Below are positions 1-7,382 of a stretch of 64,000 nucleotides of DNA, piece after piece (within the stretch, counting starts at the first letter, position 1; each line of letters starts with the position of its first letter). The notes under the pieces were generated by a model. It was not told the DNA's origin. It made no database searches and worked only from the letters and a program-made list of their open reading frames with translations. Origin of the DNA: Streptomyces fulvoviolaceus (GTDB lineage: Bacteria; Actinomycetota; Actinomycetes; Streptomycetales; Streptomycetaceae); NCBI RefSeq assembly GCF_000718165.1, contig NZ_JOEY01000064.1, positions 11,597-75,596 of the forward strand, written 5' to 3'. The translations under genes were made by a program, and so were the position numbers.

Positions 1-1059
1 TTCCTGGACCGGCAGGGACCGGGCAAGGCGATCCCATACGGCATCTACGACCTTGCGGCGAACACCGGCTGGGTCAGTGTCGGCACCGACCACGACACCG
101 CCGAATTCGCTGTCGCCTCGATCCGCCGCTGGTGGCAGGCCCGCGGCCGTCACGACTACCCGCACGCCACCCGTCTTCTGATCACAGCGGACGCGGGCGG
201 CTCCAATGGCTACCGCACCCGGGCCTGGAAGAGTGAACTGGCCGCTCTCGCCTCCGGAACTGGTCTCGAGATCACTGTCTGTCACCTACCGCCCGGGACC
301 TCGAAGTGGAACAAGATCGAGCACCGGCTGTTCTCCCACATCTCCATGAACTGGCGCGGCAGACCACTGACCAGCCATGAAGTCATCGTGGACAGCATCG
401 CGGCGACCACGACCCGCACCGGTCTGAAAGTCGAAGCTGAACTCGACACCGGCACCTACGACACCGGGGTGAAGGTCACCGACGCCGAGATCGATGCACT
501 GGCAATGAGCCGGCACCGCTTCCACGGCGACTGGAACTACACGCTCCGCCCTGCTGGTCCTCGCCCGGCCCCACACCATGAGACGGAATCCGAAGCCGCC
601 ACAACCACCCACCCGGCCGCGCCCCCGGACGGCGTTGACACCCAAGCTCTCCGCGACCCGGAGTTGACCGGCATGACCACTGCCCAACTCGACGGTCTGG
701 TCAGTGCGATGATCCCGGCGCTCACGCAACAACGCGAGCAAATCCGCCACGAGCGCCGGGGCGGCGAGCGCCGACGGCGCCGAGGTGCGGGTGCCAAGGA
801 CAAGCTCTCCGACGCAGACCGGATCCTCGCCACCGTGCTCTGCCTCCGCAAGATCGGCACCCACGACCTGCTCGCCCGACTCTTTGGCGTCACCGGAAGC
901 ACTCTCACACGGGCCGTCCAGGAAGCACGCCCGCTACTGGCCGAGCACGATCACGCGATCCACCCCTCAACTGCCAGATTCCGCACCCCGACTGATGTGG
1001 CCGTCCACCTCGACCGGTACGGAACACACCCCCCGAAGAAGATCAAACCCGCATGTTGA
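1..1059 (+). CDS. ISAzo13-type transposase, 5' end outside window
   Basis: The reading frame is open from base 1 to the TGA before 1060. The first part reads like the DDE catalytic core of ISAzo13 transposases, with ITADAGGSNGYR followed by the PPGTSKWNKIEHRLFS block. After about residue 180 there is a Pro/Ala-rich linker, then a basic patch and a second module (LSDADRILATVLCLRKIGTHDLLARLFGV) that looks like the helix-turn-helix found in other transposase families. The tail module may normally sit at the end of actinobacterial members, or it may be a fusion. The start codon and the left inverted repeat are not in the window. No transposon end is obvious in the 130 bases after the stop. Confidence 0.8.
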   Translation, partial: FLDRQGPGKAIPYGIYDLAANTGWVSVGTDHDTAEFAVASIRRWWQARGRHDYPHATRLLITADAGGSNGYRTRAWKSELAALASGTGLEITVCHLPPGTSKWNKIEHRLFSHISMNWRGRPLTSHEVIVDSIAATTTRTGLKVEAELDTGTYDTGVKVTDAEIDALAMSRHRFHGDWNYTLRPAGPRPAPHHETESEAATTTHPAAPPDGVDTQALRDPELTGMTTAQLDGLVSAMIPALTQQREQIRHERRGGERRRRRGAGAKDKLSDADRILATVLCLRKIGTHDLLARLFGVTGSTLTRAVQEARPLLAEHDHAIHPSTARFRTPTDVAVHLDRYGTHPPKKIKPAC

Positions 1060-1194
1060 TTCTCTGCGAGCCCTTAGCGGACAGGTCGGCCAAGTTGACC
1101 CAAGTCAACAGGCGATACCGCCGAACTAACTCAAGCGCGCCCCCGTTCCCCAGCTTCGTGCCGGGGAACGGGGGCAATTTCGTCGTTGATCACC

Positions 1195-2010
1195 TCAACG
1201 AGGGCAGATCAGAATTCCACCAAGGCACGTGATCTCGAACGAGCCCTGCCTGCTGATGTGCTCCGTGACAATCTCGCGCGCTCGGTCGATCGTCGCCTCG
1301 AACGGCACCTCGTGCTGATCCGCCCATGCGCGATACGAGTTCATGTGGGCGATCACAGGCTCAGTGGTCGCTACCGAGATCGTGCCGGGTAGCTCGACGA
1401 TCTCGACCTTAGGGAATGCGGCTCCGAGCAATCCGGGCGCCTTCTCCAGCGAGAACCGTGCACTCAGTGAGATCCTCGACGGCCCCTTGTCGACGCCAAG
1501 CACGTCGCCAGCCGCACGCTCCCACAGTCGATCAAGTTCGACTTTGTCTCGCTCGCTGTTCGTCGAGGCGATCAGCAGGCCGCCAGTTACAACCCGATCG
1601 AGTTCTGCGACGGCCGCCGGTATGTCCTCAACGTGATAGAGCATGTGCAGGGCGAGGGCCGCGTCGACGCTGCCCGTCGCAAGCGGCAGGCGAGCCGCAT
1701 CCGCGACAGCAACAGGCCTCGGTACTCCGTCCAGAATGCCGAGGGACACATCGAGGCCGAGCAGGCGCAGGTCGGGGCGTTCCTGCACGAGTCGCTTGAT
1801 GAACATGCCGTTCCCGCATCCCACATCAACAACCGTGCCTCGAACGTCGCGCAGGTGCTCAGCCACAAGCCCGGGCAGGTCGTAACTCGGTGTCTGCCAT
1901 TGGTAGAGCGACTGGCGCGCAGCGAGGTCTTGCTCGGTCTTGTACGCGCTCTCGGTCAAGATCGCGCGGTCGGTCACGGCGGCGTCGTGCGTGGCGGAAG
2001 GGTCAGTCAC
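1195..2010 (-). CDS. class I SAM-dependent methyltransferase
   Basis: This 271-residue protein has the Rossmann methyltransferase core. Motif I is VVDVGCGNG at residues 60-68, followed by an acidic strand end (LLGLDVS) and DAARLPLATGSVDAAL as motif II/III. It is expected to be cytoplasmic and to methylate a small molecule or peptide; the substrate cannot be read from the sequence. Its start overlaps the stop of the upstream regulator gene by four bases, so the two are co-transcribed. It lies next to a radical SAM/peptide locus on the opposite strand, so modification of that peptide is a possible job, but this is inference. Confidence 0.85.
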   Translation of the reverse strand: MTDPSATHDAAVTDRAILTESAYKTEQDLAARQSLYQWQTPSYDLPGLVAEHLRDVRGTVVDVGCGNGMFIKRLVQERPDLRLLGLDVSLGILDGVPRPVAVADAARLPLATGSVDAALALHMLYHVEDIPAAVAELDRVVTGGLLIASTNSERDKVELDRLWERAAGDVLGVDKGPSRISLSARFSLEKAPGLLGAAFPKVEIVELPGTISVATTEPVIAHMNSYRAWADQHEVPFEATIDRAREIVTEHISRQGSFEITCLGGILICPR

Positions 2011-3332
2011 GTCAGCGGCTCCGAAGGGTCGGCAGCAGGCAAGGCGATGGGTTTCGCCGTGCCCCTGATGCGTTCCCGCAGGTCGGCAACCTGGGGCGAT
2101 CCACGGTACTTGGCCGCACCGAGTTCGCTCGCGAACCTTCCGAGCCGAGTGACGATGCTCGCCGACAACTGCCCTGTCGGGCTGCTGAGGACCGAGCCGA
2201 GCAACTCTGCGGCGGCGTCGAGGTCGCCGGCAAGCAGATGACCTTGGGCAAGGTCTAGGTGAGCGGCGAGCAGATCGAAAGTAGACCGGTCATCGTCTGC
2301 CGCCTCTTGGTACAAGTCGACCGCTGTTTCGGCGGCGTCGATGGCACGCTGCACGTTTTGAACTCCACCTAGGGCAAGGTGAGTTGTTCCGGCATACGTG
2401 AACTGCTTGGCATGGGGGAAGCTGAAGATGCCGGGCACCTCGTCACTTCCGTTCACGGCTTCGCGTGCCCGCTCGGCAGTCACGAGCGCCTCGGCAGCAC
2501 CGCGCACATCGCCGACTACCGCCAGCGCTCGGGCCTCCAGACTCGCCAAGCGAGCCGCGATGGTTCCCGGCGCCGTGTACTGCTGGCCGCTCCGGGCAAG
2601 GTCCGCGGCACGCGCTGCGTCGCCGTCCCAAAACGCGATGAGCGACTCAACGGCACGCACCCATGCCCGTAGCCCGTTGTGTCTGGCCGCCTCGGCGCAA
2701 ACCCATGCCGTGCGGGCGTGGGTAGCGGCCGAGTGGTAGTCGCCCACGTCAAGGCAAACGTGCGCGGACAGACCGCTAAGCCGGCCGGCCGCTGTCAACA
2801 AGTCCGTTGTCTGCTTGGGCCGTTGGCGGCCTCGCAGCGTCTCGAACGTCTCTTCCCTAAGATCGCGAATCTCAGCGTGCAGCTCGGCCAGCGGACGACT
2901 CACGAAGTGTCGAGAGAGCCGGGCAACGTCGGCGTCAATCTGCTCAACGGCGGTTTCGTCCGCGTTCCTGGTCGCGAGGAACCGAGCGAATCGTGCTGAA
3001 GCCGCAGCGTCGGCCGCCAACGTGTGACGCGACGGCGGAGGAGCAGCCGGCACAACCGCGTGCACGCTGATTGGCGCGGCCTCACGCCGACGGACTTTGC
3101 TGACCGCCGCCGCACGGTCCAAGAGCACCTGATCGACGCCGAGGACTTCCGCGAGGTACTTGCGCGTGTGGTCGGACGGAATGCGCACCTCACGCTCGTA
3201 CCGGCCGACCTCCTTGCCGGTCATCGCGCCCCGGCCCTCGACCTCGTTGTACCGGTCGGCGATTCCCTGTTGCGACTTAGCGAGGTCCTGACGCAGGCGA
3301 GCGAGCAGTGCGCCGATGCCTAACTCGCTCAT
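2007..3332 (-). CDS. XRE-family regulator with TPR-like C-terminal region
   Basis: The first ~75 residues form a Cro/CI-type helix-turn-helix (LRQDLAKSQQGIADRYNE, then GKEVGRYEREVRIPS). Residues ~110-430 are Ala/Leu-rich helical repeats (HARTAWVCAEAARHNG, AADLARSGQQYTAPG, IDAAETAVDLYQEAA) that resemble tetratricopeptide repeats. This is the common Streptomyces layout of a DNA-binding head with a TPR sensor. The gene is divergent from the ATPase/radical SAM genes. Three perfect 8-bp repeats lie just upstream of its start and are its likely operator. The following methyltransferase gene overlaps its end by four bases. Confidence 0.85.
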   Translation of the reverse strand: MSELGIGALLARLRQDLAKSQQGIADRYNEVEGRGAMTGKEVGRYEREVRIPSDHTRKYLAEVLGVDQVLLDRAAAVSKVRRREAAPISVHAVVPAAPPPSRHTLAADAAASARFARFLATRNADETAVEQIDADVARLSRHFVSRPLAELHAEIRDLREETFETLRGRQRPKQTTDLLTAAGRLSGLSAHVCLDVGDYHSAATHARTAWVCAEAARHNGLRAWVRAVESLIAFWDGDAARAADLARSGQQYTAPGTIAARLASLEARALAVVGDVRGAAEALVTAERAREAVNGSDEVPGIFSFPHAKQFTYAGTTHLALGGVQNVQRAIDAAETAVDLYQEAADDDRSTFDLLAAHLDLAQGHLLAGDLDAAAELLGSVLSSPTGQLSASIVTRLGRFASELGAAKYRGSPQVADLRERIRGTAKPIALPAADPSEPLT

Positions 3333-3354
3333 CGTGGCTCCCGGCTAGAGACTC

Positions 3355-3386
3355 TGGCCCCCATCTTGGCCCCCTATTTGGCCCCC
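3355..3386. promoter_or_regulatory. three tandem TGGCCCCC repeats in divergent promoter
   Basis: TGGCCCCC occurs at 3355, 3367 and 3379, spaced exactly 12 bp, between the start of the XRE regulator (3332) and the start of the ATPase gene (3432). The exact phasing suggests a multi-site operator for the XRE protein controlling both directions. That role is inferred from position and regularity only. Confidence 0.55.
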
Positions 3387-3431
3387 GCGCAGGCTCCCGA
3401 CCCAAAAGGGCTACGGAAGTTTGCTGGTGGC

Positions 3432-3980
3432 ATGCAGTTTCACCACCACAACACCGCGTCCCCCGCGGCCGTTCCGTTCCCCGGGGGTCTGGCTCCACCG
3501 CCGCCCACCCCTCTAACCCGCGGCTCTCTCCGCTTGATCAGTGTGCGCCGACAGAGACTCGACGACGAGGGCGACTTCGTGCTGCATGTCGCCTTCGGCC
3601 GACTCCCCAACGTCGTGCGTCTGGTCCGTAACACAGCCGTCGAAGTTGCAAAGCCCCTCGGCTACTTGGAGCAGCTCGACGACGTACAGCTGCTTACGAG
3701 CGAGCTCGCAACCAACGCCGTACGGCACTCCCACGGCGATATCACTCTGACCGTCCGCCGCCGGTCGGATGCCGCTCTATTCCTCGCGGTCGGAGACGAA
3801 TCGCCCCACTTCCCCCGGCGCCGTTCAGCAGCTCTGCACGACGAGCGCGGACGTGGCCTCGAACTCCTCCACTGTCTCGCCGCCCGCTGGGGAATCGCCT
3901 CTACCGGTCACGGCTCCAAGTACGTCTGGTGCCTGCTCCCCACGCCTACAACACCCCCCATTCGGGAGACCCCCGCATGA
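3432..3980 (+). CDS. HATPase_c ATP-binding protein (anti-sigma-factor-like)
   Basis: The protein has the GHKL ATPase signatures of the RsbW/SpoIIAB-like group: an N-box LLTSELATNAVRHS, the G1-type VGDESP segment and a G2-type ERGRGLELL. Such proteins are single-domain kinases that bind sigma or anti-anti-sigma factors in Streptomyces, often beside XRE regulators. I chose ATG 3432 because the conserved fold begins well after it; an in-frame TTG at 3366 lies inside the operator repeats. Its stop overlaps the next start (ATGA). The substrate or partner is unknown; a regulatory role in this locus is inferred. Confidence 0.8.
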   Translation: MQFHHHNTASPAAVPFPGGLAPPPPTPLTRGSLRLISVRRQRLDDEGDFVLHVAFGRLPNVVRLVRNTAVEVAKPLGYLEQLDDVQLLTSELATNAVRHSHGDITLTVRRRSDAALFLAVGDESPHFPRRRSAALHDERGRGLELLHCLAARWGIASTGHGSKYVWCLLPTPTTPPIRETPA

Positions 3981-4528
3981 ACTCCCCCAAGCCAGCAATG
4001 CCGGACCTCGCCGTCACCCTTCTGGACTGCAAGCAGCGCGACCAGGAAGCCCGTAAGCAGACTCACGGGCCCGACGCCGACCCCTTCAAGCTCGGCGTCA
4101 TCGCCGCCGACAACGCGTTCGTTCTGCGCGGAATCATCGAGCAGCACGGATGGCCCGGGCACAGCCTCGTCGGCAAGCTCGCCGCGAACGCCGCATGGTG
4201 GATCGCTCAGCACGCCGACCGTGACCGTGACTTCCAGCAGCAGGCCCTCACCGCCTTGCAACAAGCCGTACCGAAGGGCGAGGCCACCCCCGTTCAGCTC
4301 GCCCACCTGACCGACCGCTGCCTGCTTCGCGCCGGCATGCCACAGCTCTACGGCACCCAGTACAGCTACCAGGGCAGCACCCTCAAGTGCCACGAGATCG
4401 AGGACCCGGAGAACCTCGACGCTCGCCGCGCCGAGCTCGGTCTCGACCCCTGGGCGGAGTTCGACGAGATGATCCGAACCGCGTTCCCCGTGGTGGGCGT
4501 CAAGGTGGTTTCCGATGCCCACCCCTAG
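3977..4528 (+). CDS. DUF6624-like hypothetical protein
   Basis: The start ATG at 3977 overlaps the ATPase stop. The 183-residue product carries HGWPGHSLVG near residue 60, AAWWIAQHADRD, then LTDRCLLRAGMPQLYGTQY near residue 125. Those blocks are typical of a family I recognise as DUF6624, whose biochemical role is not known to me. There is no signal peptide or membrane segment. Tight coupling to the ATPase gene and the following radical SAM gene places it in the same operon, so it may be an accessory protein of the peptide pathway. Confidence 0.7.
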   Translation: MNSPKPAMPDLAVTLLDCKQRDQEARKQTHGPDADPFKLGVIAADNAFVLRGIIEQHGWPGHSLVGKLAANAAWWIAQHADRDRDFQQQALTALQQAVPKGEATPVQLAHLTDRCLLRAGMPQLYGTQYSYQGSTLKCHEIEDPENLDARRAELGLDPWAEFDEMIRTAFPVVGVKVVSDAHP

Positions 4529-4661
4529 CCAAGCCTGCCCCAACTTAGGCCGAGCCGTCCGCCGGCAACTACGCCGGGCCAAGTATCACGGGGCCGCTCA
4601 CATGGTCGTCGTCCTGTGGTGCCTGCCCGCTCTGTGGATCGTTCGCACCGCCTCGTACTGA
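4515..4661 (+). CDS. 48-residue small membrane protein
   Basis: A short frame starts inside the end of the previous gene and ends 15 bases before the radical SAM gene. It has a basic N-terminal half (RAVRRQLRRAKYHGAAH) followed by one hydrophobic stretch (MVVVLWCLPALWIV), consistent with a single membrane-spanning helix. No family is recognised. Its position between two co-oriented genes with a 14-base overlap supports translation, but it could be a chance frame. Confidence 0.4.
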   Translation: MPTPSQACPNLGRAVRRQLRRAKYHGAAHMVVVLWCLPALWIVRTASY

Positions 4662-4676
4662 GTCGCAGGAGATCGG

Positions 4677-5777
4677 ATGCAAGAGCTCATCGTCACCCCG
4701 TTCCTCGAGGGCCACTACGTCTTACGCCCTGGAAGCCCCGCCGGCATCAAGATCACTCAACTCCAATACGCAGAACTGTGTGACTCCCCGTCCAAGGGCA
4801 CCATTCCCACATGGTTGCTGACCGCCGCTCGCCGCCGCTGGTCTCTCGACCTCGGCGAAAGCCCCGCGCCCGACGCTCTGTTGATCCGCGATTGCTCCCC
4901 ATACGGCCACGGCCGTGCCTCCTACGAGGTCAACAACGGGTGCAACTGGGCGTGCGGCCACTGTGTCTACGGCGACAAGCTGCACGAGGGCCTCGCATGG
5001 GAACCCCGCGAGCGTCTGCTGCACATCCTGCGCGACGCGGGAATCGTGTGGATCGAACTCGGCGGGGGCGAGTGCACGATCGACAGCCACTTCCCGGAGA
5101 CGTACGCGCTCGCGTACGACCTCGGAATGATGGTGGAGATCCTGACCAACGGGTCCACCCTGCACCGCCCGAGCATGCTCGACCTGCTCACCACTCGCCG
5201 CCCGTACCGGGTAACGCTCAGCGTGTACGGCGCCACAGCAGAGACCTTCGACGACTTCACACAGCGCCGCGGCGCCTTCAACAACTTCATGCGCGGCCTC
5301 GTCGCCGCCAACGAGGCCGGACTGCCGCTGTCCCTAAGCGTGATCATCACCCGCAGGAACGCCCACGAGGCCGAGGCCATGCGGGCACTCGCCCACCGCT
5401 ACGCCTCACGCGTCCGTGAGTACGCCCAGATGTCCCCGACCTTCGCCGGCGGCGCGGACCCCCTCGCGGAACAGGCCCCCGAGTACCTCCGCAACGAAAC
5501 ACCCTTCACCGGATGCGACGCCGGCCACACGTCCTTGAACGTGAACCCCTTCGGCCTGGCGAGCGTCTGCAAAGTCTCCCGTGACAACCCGATACCACTA
5601 CTCAAAGAAGGTGTCGCGGGATTGGCGCGGCTCGGCGCCATCGCAGACCGAGCACTTCAGCGTCAGGACGCATGCACGGGCTGCGCCCTTCAGAAGAAGT
5701 GCACCAAGTGCATGCCGCTCGTGAAGATGCACCGCCGAGCCGACGCGCCTCTGAACCGCTACTGCCAGCACGCTTGA
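4677..5777 (+). CDS. radical SAM peptide maturase with SPASM-like C-terminus
   Basis: The 366-residue enzyme has the radical SAM cluster motif CNWACGHC (C89, C93, C96; CxxxCxxC), followed by the GGGE-type SAM-binding segment IELGGGECTI. The C-terminal third holds a second cysteine array: GCDAGH, SVCKVS, then C333, C336, C342, C345 and C363. This resembles SPASM/twitch domains that bind auxiliary Fe-S clusters in RiPP maturases. The first ~70 residues could be a small peptide-recognition domain (inference). A likely ribosome site (CGCAGGAGATCGG) precedes ATG 4677. The gene is followed 16 bases later by a 42-codon peptide gene, the classic arrangement of maturase and substrate. The bond made on the peptide cannot be predicted safely; thioether or carbon-carbon crosslinks are the usual outcomes in this enzyme class. 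Confidence 0.85.
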   Translation: MQELIVTPFLEGHYVLRPGSPAGIKITQLQYAELCDSPSKGTIPTWLLTAARRRWSLDLGESPAPDALLIRDCSPYGHGRASYEVNNGCNWACGHCVYGDKLHEGLAWEPRERLLHILRDAGIVWIELGGGECTIDSHFPETYALAYDLGMMVEILTNGSTLHRPSMLDLLTTRRPYRVTLSVYGATAETFDDFTQRRGAFNNFMRGLVAANEAGLPLSLSVIITRRNAHEAEAMRALAHRYASRVREYAQMSPTFAGGADPLAEQAPEYLRNETPFTGCDAGHTSLNVNPFGLASVCKVSRDNPIPLLKEGVAGLARLGAIADRALQRQDACTGCALQKKCTKCMPLVKMHRRADAPLNRYCQHA

Positions 5778-5793
5778 GAGAGGAAGTACGCCC

Positions 5794-5922
5794 ATGACTG
5801 CCACCGCTGTGAAAATCACCGTACGGCCGACCGACGAGGACGAGGTCGAGTTCGTCGACCTCGACGAGGTCGCCGGCAGCGACGTCATGAGGGGCTGCGG
5901 AGACGACAACCCGTACAACTAA
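5794..5922 (+). CDS. candidate RiPP precursor peptide, 42 residues
   Basis: ATG 5794 follows GAGAGGAAG, a good ribosome site. The peptide has an acidic leader-like part (TDEDEVEFVDLDEVAGSD) and a short tail VMRGCGDDNPYN containing its only cysteine. A charged leader and a compact C-terminal core is what precursor peptides of radical SAM maturases look like. It lies immediately downstream of the maturase and just before a hairpin terminator, so it ends the operon. The probable core is the last 8-10 residues. I do not recognise this core among described families; the assignment rests on context. Confidence 0.7.
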   Translation: MTATAVKITVRPTDEDEVEFVDLDEVAGSDVMRGCGDDNPYN

Positions 5923-5939
5923 CCCCCTCCGACCCGAGG

Positions 5940-5960
5940 CTGCCCGCCCCGCGCGGGCAG
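5940..5960 (+). terminator. hairpin after the peptide gene
   Basis: CTGCCCGC and GCGGGCAG form a perfect 8-bp stem with a 5-base loop, 18 bases after the peptide stop. There is no long U-tract, as is usual in Streptomyces. It separates the peptide operon from the kinase-like gene that follows. Confidence 0.6.
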
Positions 5961-5984
5961 TCTCGCCTACCCCATCCGAGCCCC

Positions 5985-5990
5985 TACACT
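5985..5990 (+). promoter_or_regulatory. -10 box of a leaderless promoter
   Basis: TACACT lies 6 bases before the GTG at 5997, the spacing expected when transcription starts at the start codon itself. No ribosome site lies before that GTG, which fits leaderless expression of the kinase-like gene. Confidence 0.45.
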
Positions 5991-5996
5991 CCCGCC

Positions 5997-6806
5997 GTGG
6001 TGACCATGAGACTGCAATGGCAAGACCTACCCGCCGCCACCCGCGAGGCCGTCGAGGCCCGTACCGGCCCTATCTACGCAGCAGCGACCGCAGACAAGGG
6101 GCTCAACAGCGAGATCGCCGCCACCCTCGACACCCGCGCCGGCCGCATCTTCGTCAAAGGGATGAACACCGGTCACCCTCGCGCGTGGACACAGAACCGC
6201 GAGACAACGATCAACCCTTACGTGGCCCCCCTCGCCCCCCGCCTGCTCTGGCGGGTCAACGACGACACATGGGACCTGCTCGGTTACGAGCACCTCGACG
6301 GCCCATCAGTCGACTACTCCCCCCGGTCCGACGACCTGCCACTCGTGGCCGAGGCAATCATCACGCTTTCCAGCGTCCGAGCCCCCATCGACCTCGACCT
6401 CAAGCACATCGAGCGACGCCTCGCCGACTACATCGACAACCCCGATGACGCCGAACTGCTGCGCGGCGAGACCCTGCTGCACACCGACTGGCACCCCGAC
6501 AACATCCTGATCGTCGACAACGCCGCCCGCGTCGTCGACTGGGCATGGCCAACCCGCGGCGCCGCATGGATCGACGCCGCCTATTGGGTCGTTTGGCTCA
6601 TCTCCGCCGGCCACACCCCCGCCGACGCGGAACAGTGGGCTGCAAAGGTCCCCGCATGGTCTACGGCATCCCGGCGCGCCCTAGACATCTTCGCGATCGC
6701 TCAAAAGCGACTCTGGGCCGGCATCGCCACCGACGCTCCCGACATCGCATGGATGCAAGACCTCGCCGCCGCAGCCGCCCAATGGGCCAACTATCGCCGG
6801 TCGTGA
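5997..6806 (+). CDS. aminoglycoside phosphotransferase-family kinase
   Basis: The protein has the catalytic loop HTDWHPDN (residues 162-169) and a metal-binding DWAW at 181-184, the pattern of the APH/choline-kinase fold. A lysine in IFVKGMN near residue 54 is the likely ATP-binding lysine. The last residues are helical and Trp-rich. The substrate could be a small molecule or a peptide side chain; resistance is not implied by the fold alone. It has its own leaderless-type promoter after the terminator of the peptide operon and is coupled to the following gene. It may belong to the peptide locus as a tailoring or self-protection enzyme; this is inference. Confidence 0.75.
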   Translation: MVTMRLQWQDLPAATREAVEARTGPIYAAATADKGLNSEIAATLDTRAGRIFVKGMNTGHPRAWTQNRETTINPYVAPLAPRLLWRVNDDTWDLLGYEHLDGPSVDYSPRSDDLPLVAEAIITLSSVRAPIDLDLKHIERRLADYIDNPDDAELLRGETLLHTDWHPDNILIVDNAARVVDWAWPTRGAAWIDAAYWVVWLISAGHTPADAEQWAAKVPAWSTASRRALDIFAIAQKRLWAGIATDAPDIAWMQDLAAAAAQWANYRRS

Positions 6807-6820
6807 ACCAGGGGGCACGC

Positions 6821-7222
6821 ATGCCGGACCCACTCATTCACCCCCACGAGACACTCACCACCCGCGACGGCGAACAAGTCGAGATCGACGCAGAGATGGT
6901 TCCCACCATCCGTGAACTGTGGCGCCTCAACTTCACCACACTCGCCTGCTGCCAAGACGTCGGAGAAGCGACCGCCGGCGTCCGAGCACAAAACGACAAG
7001 CCCCTCGGCTACGGCGCCGACAGCTTCATCGCGTATCACCGCGGTTGGGCCCTGCTCAAACTCCCGATCACCGACGCCATGCGCCTCGTCGCCATACTCG
7101 CCGAAGAGCCAGCGTTCGCCGACCGGGTCCGCCGCCGATGGCGCCCCGGTTCCTGGCGTATGGACGTCCCCCTCGTACCGGACGGACTCGACGAGGCCGC
7201 CCTGCTGCACTTCCCCCGCTGA
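6821..7222 (+). CDS. hypothetical protein, probably ended early by a nonsense codon
   Basis: ATG 6821 follows GGGGG at a good distance; an alternative GTG at 6803 overlaps the kinase stop. The 133-residue product includes TIRELWRLNFTTLACCQDV and YHRGWALLKLPITDAMRL. No family is recognised. Immediately after the TGA at 7220-7222 the same frame continues with QLAELVEVLEQQQIHNRP to a second TGA at 7277-7279. That stretch looks like genuine C-terminal coding sequence, so the present stop may be a recent mutation. Confidence 0.6.
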   Translation: MPDPLIHPHETLTTRDGEQVEIDAEMVPTIRELWRLNFTTLACCQDVGEATAGVRAQNDKPLGYGADSFIAYHRGWALLKLPITDAMRLVAILAEEPAFADRVRRRWRPGSWRMDVPLVPDGLDEAALLHFPR

Positions 7223-7382
7223 CAGCTCGCCGAGCTCGTCGAGGTCCTCGAACAGCAGCAGATTCACAACCGCCCATGATTCGCCCGTCGGCTCCGGGCT
7301 CGACAGGCGAGTTCAGTGTGGCTGGGCGCGCTAGTTGGTTGTAACTATGCGTCCGTGACCGCTACGGCTGATCCGTCAGGGA

